A DNA stretch of 6,273 bases, from contig DRZW01000105.1 in the NCBI GenBank assembly GCA_011380105.1, positions 1-6,273 of the forward strand, written 5' to 3'. The position numbers and the translations under genes were made by a program. Position 1 is the stretch's first letter, and every line of letters begins with the position of its first letter. Shown here piece after piece: positions 1 through 5,292 of the stretch. Origin of the DNA: Halothiobacillaceae bacterium. GTDB taxonomy: Bacteria; Pseudomonadota; Gammaproteobacteria; Halothiobacillales; Halothiobacillaceae. The notes beneath the pieces were generated by a model, which saw nothing but the letters and a program-made list of their open reading frames with translations, was not told the DNA's origin and did not search any database.

Positions 1-104
1 AGCCTCTGCGCCTCTTCGCCCTCAACTACGTTGGTCGTCACCGCTCGAAACGCGTTTCGAGCGGTGACGACCAACGTAGTTGAGGGCGAAGAGGCGCAGA
101 GGCT
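1..104. repeat. Perfect 104-bp palindrome with no spacer, probable contig-end fold-back
   Basis: Bases 1-52 are the exact reverse complement of bases 53-104, with the axis between 52 and 53 in the core CGAAACGCGTTTCG. There is no mismatch and no loop. The right arm continues smoothly into the YebC C-terminal coding sequence. The left arm does not encode YebC on the + strand; it is the same yebC stretch in reverse. Perfect zero-loop palindromes of this length are unstable in cells, and this one starts at the first base of the window. The likeliest cause is a chimeric fold-back at a contig end (amplification or assembly), perhaps seeded by the short natural palindrome at the centre. A real inverted duplication that breaks yebC is possible but less likely. 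Confidence 0.93.
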
Positions 105-192
105 CGTTAAGCTAATCGATATGCTTGAAGACCTCGATGATGTGCAAGAGGTCTATCACAACGCGGAAATTCCCGATTCAGCTTATGCCTGA
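55..192 (+). CDS. yebC: YebC/PmpR/TACO1 family protein, C-terminal fragment
   Basis: Only the last ~45 codons are present, in the frame that ends with TGA at 190-192. The translation includes [20 protein letters not shown], the strongly conserved C-terminal signature of the YebC family (E. coli has [17 protein letters not shown]). The family was long annotated as DNA-binding transcriptional regulators (PmpR in Pseudomonas); more recent work links YebC/TACO1 proteins to relief of ribosome stalling. The N-terminal ~200 residues lie outside the window. Upstream of about base 53 the frame stays open but only reads through the inverted arm of the palindrome, so those residues should not be trusted. 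The last codons overlap the proposed ruvC start. yebC next to ruvC is the usual gammaproteobacterial arrangement. Confidence 0.85.
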   Translation, partial: FRAVTTNVVEGEEAQRLVKLIDMLEDLDDVQEVYHNAEIPDSAYA

Positions 193-826
193 TGCATCCG
201 ACCGCCAGCCTCAGCGCCTGATGGGGATTGATCCCGGCTCGCGCACCATTGGTTTGTGCGTGCTTGATTATCGACGGGGACAGGCTGAGTGTGTTGCGCT
301 TCAATCGCATGCTTTGGGTCATCATGGTGGGTTTGCAGCGCGCATGGCGGGGTTGTATGCAGAAGTCCGGCGCTGGGTGGATACGTATCAGCCGGAGGTC
401 TGTGCGATTGAGCAGATTTTTATGTATCGCAGCCCAGAGTCCTCATTGAAGCTCGCACAAGCTCGCGGGGTGGCGCTGGCTGCAGTCGCCGCAGGAGGGC
501 TTGAGGTTTACGAGTACATGCCCGCATCCGTAAAGCAGGCGGTGGTGGGCACGGGCCGGGCGGATAAATTGCAGGTCGCGCATATGATTCAGCGCTTGTT
601 GAAATTACCAGAACAGCCCAGTGCCGATGGCGCGGATGCCGCAGCGGTGGCACTGTGTCATGCTTATCGTGCCAGCGCTTTGGGTGGGCTGTCTGCCCAA
701 GGTGATAATGAGCAGCTTAAGCTGGCGGCGCAAAGTCGGTATCGGCGTCGCAGCGGGAAGAAAGGCTGGCGTTCGGTTGACCCGGCTACACTGAAAAAAC
801 CGCCCGTGGGTGGAGGGGTAGGATGA
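185..826 (+). CDS. ruvC: Crossover junction endodeoxyribonuclease RuvC
   Basis: RuvC is the Holliday-junction resolvase. As a dimer it makes paired nicks in junctions held by RuvAB, using Mg2+. All four catalytic acids are visible: D16 (GIDPGS), E76 (AIEQIF), D148 and D151 (ADGADA). They match E. coli D7, E66, D138 and D141. The aromatic F79 and the DNA-contacting lysines K117 and K128 are also kept. I chose ATG 185, which overlaps the yebC stop by 8 bases, because starting at ATG 221 (MGIDPGS) would remove part of the first beta strand. No clear ribosome-binding site precedes 185; ATG 137 or 140 and TTG 125 are further in-frame options. The protein is 213 residues against 173 in E. coli. About 10 of the extra residues are N-terminal and about 30 form a basic tail (RYRRRSGKK near 185-193, ending PPVGGGVG). 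The stop overlaps the ruvA start. Confidence 0.95.
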   Translation: MPDASDRQPQRLMGIDPGSRTIGLCVLDYRRGQAECVALQSHALGHHGGFAARMAGLYAEVRRWVDTYQPEVCAIEQIFMYRSPESSLKLAQARGVALAAVAAGGLEVYEYMPASVKQAVVGTGRADKLQVAHMIQRLLKLPEQPSADGADAAAVALCHAYRASALGGLSAQGDNEQLKLAAQSRYRRRSGKKGWRSVDPATLKKPPVGGGVG

Positions 827-1428
827 TCGGTCAGATTCGCGGTCGGGTGCTGCTACGCACTCCGCCGGTGTTGCTGGTTGATGTAGGTGGGGTTGGCTAT
901 GAAGTCCAAGCACCGATGACGACTTTTTTTGCCACCCAGGGGCAGGCCGATGTGGTGCTCTCCACGCATTTGGTGGTGCGCGAGGATGCACAGTTGCTCT
1001 ATGGTTTTCATGAGGTGCGTGATCGGGATTTGTTCCGTGAGTTGATTAAGGTCTCCGGGATCGGGCCGCGCATGGCGCTGGCGGTGCTCTCCAGTATGCG
1101 CTTTGATGAATTTCGCGATTGTCTGGCGCATGATGATGTGGCGGCTCTAACCCGTGTACCCGGCATTGGCAAGAAAACCGCCGAGCGGTTGTTGATTGAA
1201 ATGCGTGACCGCTTATCCAGCATGGCACAACAATCCTCTGTCTCGATGACCTCGCCGATGGCGGCTACGGATAATGAACCCCGCGCTGAGGCCGTCGCCG
1301 CGCTGGAGGCATTGGGCTATAAGCCGGCCGAGGCGAGCAGGCTGGTGGGTAAAGCGCATCGCCACGATCCACAGGCCGATGCCGAAATGCTCATTCGCTT
1401 GGCCCTACAGCAAACCCTGCCGGGATAA
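823..1428 (+). CDS. ruvA: Holliday junction branch migration protein RuvA
   Basis: RuvA binds four-way junctions as a tetramer or octamer and loads RuvB onto two opposite arms. At 201 residues it matches E. coli RuvA (203). Domain I (about 1-63) is the OB fold, with the GGVGYEV strand at 22-28 and the acidic pin E54-D55 within VREDAQLLYGF. Domain II carries two helix-hairpin-helix motifs that grip the DNA backbone, VSGIGP (77-82) and VPGIGK (112-117). A flexible linker rich in Ser, Met and Gln (about 132-152) leads to domain III (about 153-201), which contacts RuvB and holds the conserved ALEALGYKPAEA. The start is firm: ATG 823 forms an ATGA overlap with the ruvC stop and has a strong purine-rich Shine-Dalgarno (GGAGGGG, 812-818), which suggests translational coupling. 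Confidence 0.98.
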   Translation: MIGQIRGRVLLRTPPVLLVDVGGVGYEVQAPMTTFFATQGQADVVLSTHLVVREDAQLLYGFHEVRDRDLFRELIKVSGIGPRMALAVLSSMRFDEFRDCLAHDDVAALTRVPGIGKKTAERLLIEMRDRLSSMAQQSSVSMTSPMAATDNEPRAEAVAALEALGYKPAEASRLVGKAHRHDPQADAEMLIRLALQQTLPG

Positions 1429-1431
1429 ATC

Positions 1432-2448
1432 ATGACCGATCGATTCGTCAGCGCTGAAAGTCAATTCGATGATGATGAGGCGATTGAGCGTGCTCTGCGG
1501 CCTAAACGGCTGGCCGACTATATTGGTCAGCCAGCGGTGGTTGAGCAGATGGAGATTTTTGTATCAGCAGCGCGTAATCGGAACGAACCGCTGGACCACA
1601 CCCTAATTTTTGGCCCACCCGGGCTAGGTAAAACCACACTGGCGCATATTATCGCCAATGAAATGGGTGTTGGTTTTAAACAAACCTCCGGGCCGGTGTT
1701 GGAGCGCCCCGGTGATCTGGCGGCATTGCTGACCAACCTAGAACCACATGATGTGCTCTTTATTGATGAGATCCATCGTCTATCTTCTGTTGTCGAAGAG
1801 ATTCTCTACCCGGCGATGGAGGATTATCAGATTGATATTATGATCGGTGAGGGCCCGGCGGCACGTTCGATTAAACTCGATTTGCCGCCGTTTACCTTAG
1901 TGGGGGCAACCACCCGTGCTGGTATGCTCACCAACCCACTACGGGATCGCTTCGGCATTATTCAGCGCTTGGAGTTCTATCAGGTTGACCATCTAGTGCA
2001 TATTGTCAGCCGTTCTGCGCGGCTAACCCAATTAAATCTCGATCAGGGCGGAGCCGAAGAAATCGCCTCGCGTTCACGAGGCACGCCGAGGATTGCCAAC
2101 CGCCTGTTGCGCCGAGTGCGTGATTATGCCGATATTCGTGCCGATGGTGTGGTCAATCGAGCGGTGGCCGATGCGGCGTTGAATATGCTCAAAGTCGACC
2201 GGCGCGGTTTTGATTACCAGGATCGTCGCTTGTTGGAAACATTGCTGCATAAGTTTGCAGGTGGTCCGGTCGGGCTGGATAATCTGGCTGCAGCCATTGG
2301 AGAATCCCGCGATACCATTGAAGATGTGCTAGAACCTTATTTAATTCAGCAGGGTTTTTTATTGCGCACTCCGCGCGGGCGGATGGCAACCCGGCAGGCG
2401 TATCACCACTTCGGTCTCATTCCGCCTGAATCGGATCAGGGAGTGTAA
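1432..2448 (+). CDS. ruvB: Holliday junction branch migration ATPase RuvB
   Basis: RuvB is the hexameric AAA+ motor that pumps DNA through the RuvA-bound junction. The 338 residues align along their whole length with the family (E. coli 336). Visible motifs in order are Walker [10 protein letters not shown] (61-69), Walker B VLFIDE (108-113) followed by IHRL, sensor 1 GATTRAG (158-164), the arginine-finger segment RDRFG (171-175) and sensor 2 [15 protein letters not shown] (217-231). The C-terminal winged-helix DNA-binding domain (about 255-335) contains [15 protein letters not shown] and [11 protein letters not shown]. The first ~20 residues are variable and acidic (QFDDDEAIE), as is common. 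It starts 3 bases after ruvA, with a modest GGGA at 1422-1425 as the likely ribosome-binding site. Nothing is missing or out of place. Confidence 0.99.
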   Translation: MTDRFVSAESQFDDDEAIERALRPKRLADYIGQPAVVEQMEIFVSAARNRNEPLDHTLIFGPPGLGKTTLAHIIANEMGVGFKQTSGPVLERPGDLAALLTNLEPHDVLFIDEIHRLSSVVEEILYPAMEDYQIDIMIGEGPAARSIKLDLPPFTLVGATTRAGMLTNPLRDRFGIIQRLEFYQVDHLVHIVSRSARLTQLNLDQGGAEEIASRSRGTPRIANRLLRRVRDYADIRADGVVNRAVADAALNMLKVDRRGFDYQDRRLLETLLHKFAGGPVGLDNLAAAIGESRDTIEDVLEPYLIQQGFLLRTPRGRMATRQAYHHFGLIPPESDQGV

Positions 2449-2454
2449 TCAGCC

Positions 2455-2871
2455 ATGTTGGATCAATCGCCGACATTGCCGTTTGTCTGGCCGGTTCGGG
2501 TCTATTATGAAGATACCGATGCCGGCGGGGTGGTCTACCACAGTCGTTATCTGAACTTTATGGAACGCGCGCGGACTGAATGGTTACGTGCTGCTGGAAT
2601 TGAGCAAGATCAGTTACGTAAACAGCAGGGGTTAATTTTTGCGGTTTCAAAGGCAGCGCTTGAATATCGCGCACCGGCACGATTTAATGAGCAACTGTTA
2701 GTTGAAATTAGCGCGGTTTCGGCACGACGTGTAACCATGAATCTTCAACAGAAAATAATCAACGCTGCAGATCAGCGTCTGTTATGTCTGGCCGAAATAC
2801 AAATTGCCTGTGTTGACAGCCGGCAGCTGCGCCCGCGCGCCATACCCCAGTATGTGTTGGAGCTAGTGTAA
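2455..2871 (+). CDS. ybgC: Tol-Pal-associated acyl-CoA thioesterase YbgC
   Basis: This is a 138-residue single hotdog-fold protein of the 4-hydroxybenzoyl-CoA thioesterase/YbgC group, expected in the cytoplasm. The signature YYEDTDAGGVVYHSRYLNF lies at 17-35, with D22 as the expected catalytic aspartate, followed by MERARTEWL (36-44). E. coli YbgC hydrolyses acyl-CoA thioesters and is linked to phospholipid metabolism; its exact role beside Tol-Pal is unsettled. It starts 6 bases after ruvB, with AGGGAG at 2438-2443 as the probable ribosome-binding site, and ends one base before tolQ. This places it at its usual spot as first gene of the tol cluster and links that cluster physically to ruvCAB. 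Confidence 0.95.
   Translation: MLDQSPTLPFVWPVRVYYEDTDAGGVVYHSRYLNFMERARTEWLRAAGIEQDQLRKQQGLIFAVSKAALEYRAPARFNEQLLVEISAVSARRVTMNLQQKIINAADQRLLCLAEIQIACVDSRQLRPRAIPQYVLELV
2859..2862 (+). promoter_or_regulatory. Ribosome-binding site for the GTG start of tolQ
   Basis: GGAG lies 10 bases before GTG 2873, inside the last codons of ybgC. It supports the GTG start, as no ATG is suitably placed, and its location inside ybgC suggests coupled translation. Confidence 0.6.
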
Positions 2872-2872
2872 A

Positions 2873-3550
2873 GTGAACTCGGATCTATCCGTTATTGAGC
2901 TGATTTTGACCGCGAGCCTGCCGGTGCAGGCTGTGCTGCTTATTTTGTTGTTGGCATCGATCATCTCTTGGGCGCTGATCTTTCATAAATCAGCCGTGTT
3001 CCGGCGGGCTCGCAAAGGGGCGCGGGACTTTGAGGCAAGCTTCTGGGCTGGCGGTAGCTTAAATGAATTCTATGATCGCATCTCCCGCAAAGCTCGCCCG
3101 CGTGAAGGCCATGAGGCTATTTTTGAAGCCGGTTTTCGTGAATTCCAACGCCTGCGCAGCAATGAAGACCGTGATCCGGTTGAAGTGGTTAATGGGGTCG
3201 AGCGAGCCATGCGGGTGGCTTCCAATCGACAGTTAAATAAACTTGAAGAATCGCTGCAATTTCTGGCGACCACCGGTTCGGTCAGCCCCTACATTGGCCT
3301 GTTTGGCACTGTTTGGGGCATTATGGTGGCATTTATGAATTTAGGTGGCATGCATAGCGCTACGCTCGCTGTGATTGCCCCGCCCATCGCCGAGGCACTA
3401 ATTGCCACCGCAATGGGGCTTTTTGCTGCTATCCCGGCGGTGATCGCCTATAACAAATACACCGGCCAGGTTGAATTGCTCGCAGGTTATTATGATGATT
3501 TTATTGACGAATTTTCCGGGCTGCTGACCCGTCAGCTCGGGGGGAAATAA
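2873..3550 (+). CDS. tolQ: Tol-Pal motor subunit TolQ
   Basis: TolQ is an inner-membrane protein of the TolQ/ExbB/MotA family. It forms the stator-like pentamer around TolR that uses the proton motive force to drive TolA during outer-membrane constriction at division. It has 225 residues (E. coli 230). Three membrane helices are visible: about 17-38, 134-157 (within GSVSPYIGLFGTVWGIM) and 166-192 (IAPPIAEALIATAMGLFAAIPAV). A large charged cytoplasmic loop lies between the first two. The pore threonines matching E. coli T145 and T178 are T146 and T179. The cytoplasmic RAMRVASNRQL segment (111-121) is also typical. The start is GTG 2873, one base after the ybgC stop, giving an N-terminus (MNSDLSVIELILTAS) that aligns with E. 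coli TolQ. The C-terminus is a few residues shorter than in E. coli. Confidence 0.98.
   Translation: MNSDLSVIELILTASLPVQAVLLILLLASIISWALIFHKSAVFRRARKGARDFEASFWAGGSLNEFYDRISRKARPREGHEAIFEAGFREFQRLRSNEDRDPVEVVNGVERAMRVASNRQLNKLEESLQFLATTGSVSPYIGLFGTVWGIMVAFMNLGGMHSATLAVIAPPIAEALIATAMGLFAAIPAVIAYNKYTGQVELLAGYYDDFIDEFSGLLTRQLGGK
3539..3544 (+). promoter_or_regulatory. Ribosome-binding site for the GTG start of tolR
   Basis: A run of six G followed by AAA overlaps the last codons of tolQ and lies 9 bases before GTG 3554. It supports the GTG start over the in-frame ATG at 3584. Confidence 0.5.
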
Positions 3551-3553
3551 CCG

Positions 3554-3994
3554 GTGGCACGTCGGGTTCGACACCGCAAACGGATGCTCGCTGAAATCAA
3601 TGTGGTGCCCTACATTGATGTCATGCTGGTGTTGCTAGTGATTTTTATGATCACCGCACCGATGTTACAGCAGGGCGTTGAGGTAACCCCCCCTTCGGCA
3701 GCATCCAGTCCGCTGGAGGGTCAGGAAGATGAACCGCTGATCATCTCCATCAACGAGCGCGGCGAGTATTTCGTTAATATCAGCCAGAACCCGGAAGCGC
3801 CGGTTAGCCTGAGGCAGATAACCGAGTTGGTGGCAGCAGCACGGCAGGTTGATCCGCAAGGGTTGGTGCTGGTCAATGGTGATAAAGCGGCGAGTTACGA
3901 TCAGGTTATGCAGGCTATGGTTGCCGCCCAGCACGGCGGTGCTGAGCGTATTGGCCTGGTTACCGAAGACATCGAACGACCGCAGGGGGGTTAA
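3554..3994 (+). CDS. tolR: Tol-Pal motor subunit TolR
   Basis: TolR is the ExbD-family partner of TolQ. It has a short basic cytoplasmic N-terminus, one membrane helix and a periplasmic domain. The 146 residues (E. coli 142) show MARRVRHRKR (1-10), then EINVVPYIDVMLVLLVIFMI (14-33) with the essential proton-carrying aspartate at D22 (E. coli D23). The periplasmic domain runs from about 55 to 140 and has the conserved VNGDKAASYDQVMQAM and IGLVTED. I chose GTG 3554 because it gives the MARxR basic start typical of the family; beginning at Met11 would lose that positive charge, which sets topology. A loop of ~20 residues rich in Pro, Ser and Glu follows the membrane helix. tolR begins 3 bases after tolQ and ends 3 bases before tolA. 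Confidence 0.97.
   Translation: MARRVRHRKRMLAEINVVPYIDVMLVLLVIFMITAPMLQQGVEVTPPSAASSPLEGQEDEPLIISINERGEYFVNISQNPEAPVSLRQITELVAAARQVDPQGLVLVNGDKAASYDQVMQAMVAAQHGGAERIGLVTEDIERPQGG
3984..3990 (+). promoter_or_regulatory. Ribosome-binding site that fixes the tolA start
   Basis: AGGGGGG lies in the last codons of tolR, 7 bases before ATG 3998. A second ATG at 3994 overlaps the tolR stop but reads out of frame with TolA. The tolA frame is closed upstream by the tolR TAA two codons earlier, so 3998 is the first possible start. Confidence 0.65.
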
Positions 3995-3997
3995 TGG

Positions 3998-5248
3998 ATG
4001 TTCTCCATGTTCGCTCGTATGCCATTAGCCATGCTTGCAGCACTTGCGCTGCATGGCCTGTTAGCTTTTGGGGTGATCTATGCTGCGTTTTGGCAAGATG
4101 ATAGCAAGGCCATTGAAATCAGCGGTAGCGCTGCCGAGAACGCACCGGTGCCTGAGCACATTCAGGCCGAGTCGATTAGCCGCGCTGCTGTAGACGAACA
4201 TGCCCAACGTCTGCAACAACAACGCGAGCAGCAAGAGCAAAGGCAGCGAGAGCTGGAGCGAGCCCGTGAAGAGGCCGAGGCAGCCAGGCGTGCCGAAGCC
4301 GCCCGCTTAGAGCAGCTAGAGCAATTGCGTGAACAGCTCGAACAAGAAGCGGCTGCGCGTGCAGCAGAACTAGAAGAATTGGAGCGTGCCCGCGAAGCGG
4401 CCGAACAGGCACGGGCTGAGCGCGAAGCTGAGTTGGCGGAAATTGAGCGTACACGCAAACAGGCCGAGCGCGAAGCCCGCGAGGAGGCGCGAAGGATTCG
4501 GGAAGAGGCCGAGCGCCAAGCCCGCGAAGAGGCCGAGCGTGTAGCCCAGCGAATTCGGGAAGAGGCTGAGCAGCGGGCGCGTGAAGAGGCCGAACGTGAG
4601 GCGCAACGGATTCGCGAAGAAGCCGAACGAAAAGCAAGGGAAGAGGCCGAGCGCCGAGCACGTGAAGAAGCAGAGAGACTAGCAAGAGAAGAGGCCGAGC
4701 GCCGAGCGCGTGAAGAAGCAGAGAGACTAGCAAGGGAAGAGGCCGAGCGCCGAGCGCGTGAAGAAGCAGAGAGACTAGCAAGGGAAGAGGCCGAGCGCCG
4801 AGCGCGTGAAGAGGCAGAGAGACTAGCAAGAGAAGAGGCTGAGCGCCGAGCGCGTGAAGAGGCAGAGAGACTAGCAAGAGAAGAGGCTGAGCGCCGAGCG
4901 CGTGAAGCTGCCGAACGCCGTGAGCAAGAAATAGCTGAGCGCTTAGCGGCTGAGCGTCGCCAGCAGGCTTTGCAAACCGCGCTGGAGGCTTATTCGGCCG
5001 ATTTGCAAAACGCCGTTCGAAATAACTGGGAGCGCCCACCGGGCACTGATCCGTCGTGGCAATGCCGGGTTCAAATCAGTCAAGATGAACAGGGACGGGT
5101 TTTGGATGTGCGGGTGCTCGAATGTGACGGCGGACAACTTTTTCAGCGTTCCGTCATTAATGCGGTGCGCTCTGCCTCTCCATTGCCTACGCCGAGTGAA
5201 CAGGAGCTGTTTCGTTCCAAAATTAACTTCAACTTCCGTGTTAGCTGA
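3998..5248 (+). CDS. tolA: Tol-Pal envelope-spanning protein TolA
   Basis: TolA is anchored in the inner membrane by TolQR and reaches across the periplasm to TolB and Pal. Its 416 residues match E. coli (421). Domain I is a very short N-terminus plus one membrane helix (about 8-32) with the conserved H19. Domain II (about 53-325) is a helical rod with no Pro or Gly from 53 to 346. It starts Gln/Glu/Ala-rich and becomes Glu/Arg-rich, with 8-residue units REEAERLA/REEAERRA. Domain III (about 326-416) is the globular TonB/TolA C-terminal domain, with C356 and C376 likely forming a disulfide and LPTPSEQELFRSKINFNF near the end. E. coli domain II is Lys/Ala-rich, whereas this one uses Arg almost exclusively. 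Much of the rod is encoded by near-identical DNA repeats. Identity rests on position, architecture and the C-terminal domain. Confidence 0.95.
   Translation: MFSMFARMPLAMLAALALHGLLAFGVIYAAFWQDDSKAIEISGSAAENAPVPEHIQAESISRAAVDEHAQRLQQQREQQEQRQRELERAREEAEAARRAEAARLEQLEQLREQLEQEAAARAAELEELERAREAAEQARAEREAELAEIERTRKQAEREAREEARRIREEAERQAREEAERVAQRIREEAEQRAREEAEREAQRIREEAERKAREEAERRAREEAERLAREEAERRAREEAERLAREEAERRAREEAERLAREEAERRAREEAERLAREEAERRAREEAERLAREEAERRAREAAERREQEIAERLAAERRQQALQTALEAYSADLQNAVRNNWERPPGTDPSWQCRVQISQDEQGRVLDVRVLECDGGQLFQRSVINAVRSASPLPTPSEQELFRSKINFNFRVS
4493..4642 (+). repeat. Degenerate 57-bp (19-residue) tandem repeats inside tolA
   Basis: Three units begin with Arg-Ile-Arg-Glu-Glu-Ala-Glu at 4493, 4550 and 4607. 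Each full unit has 19 residues in the pattern RIREEAExxAREEAERxAQ. The third unit merges into the 48-bp repeats at about 4643. The units differ at many third positions, so this array looks older than the one that follows. Confidence 0.75.
4643..4907 (+). repeat. Near-identical 48-bp (16-residue) tandem repeats inside tolA
   Basis: Five complete 48-bp units lie at 4643-4690, 4691-4738, 4739-4786, 4787-4834 and 4835-4882. A partial sixth (4883-4907) diverges after GCGTGAAG. All encode EAERRAREEAERLARE. Units differ by only a few, mostly synonymous, bases (GAG/GAA, GCC/GCT, AGA/AGG). Units 2 and 3 appear identical, and units 4 and 5 differ only at GCC/GCT. This suggests recent expansion by slippage or unequal recombination that keeps the reading frame. 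Confidence 0.95.
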
Positions 5249-5292
5249 ATTTTGCGTTTTGCTAGCGGGGCTTATTCGCTGCGAGAGTGACC

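Noticed and set aside
1..52. Upstream continuation of yebC on the + strand
   Set aside because: The frame is open, but the bases are the inverted arm of the palindrome and the translation does not resemble YebC.
605..991. Minus-strand open frame across the ruvC/ruvA junction
   Set aside because: Its product resembles nothing I recognise and it overlaps two firmly identified genes. It is a chance frame in G+C-rich coding DNA.
3992..4000. TolR and TolA are in the same frame, separated only by TAA and one TGG codon, hinting at a read-through fusion
   Set aside because: TAA followed by T is an efficient stop, tolA has its own strong ribosome-binding site, and a fusion would put the TolA membrane helix after a periplasmic domain.
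4176..5039. Long open frame (287 codons) on the minus strand opposite tolA, with Leu/Pro/Ala/His repeats
   Set aside because: It is the antisense image of the tolA tandem repeats, whose periodic sequence avoids stops in several frames. It has no recognisable domain or independent start context and lies wholly within a well-supported gene.
5249..5292. Possible promoter or terminator in the tolA-tolB gap
   Set aside because: The only hairpin I could find has a 4-bp stem (AGCG/CGCT at 5264-5280), and no -35/-10 pair has acceptable spacing. An independent tolB promoter is known in E. coli but cannot be seen here.
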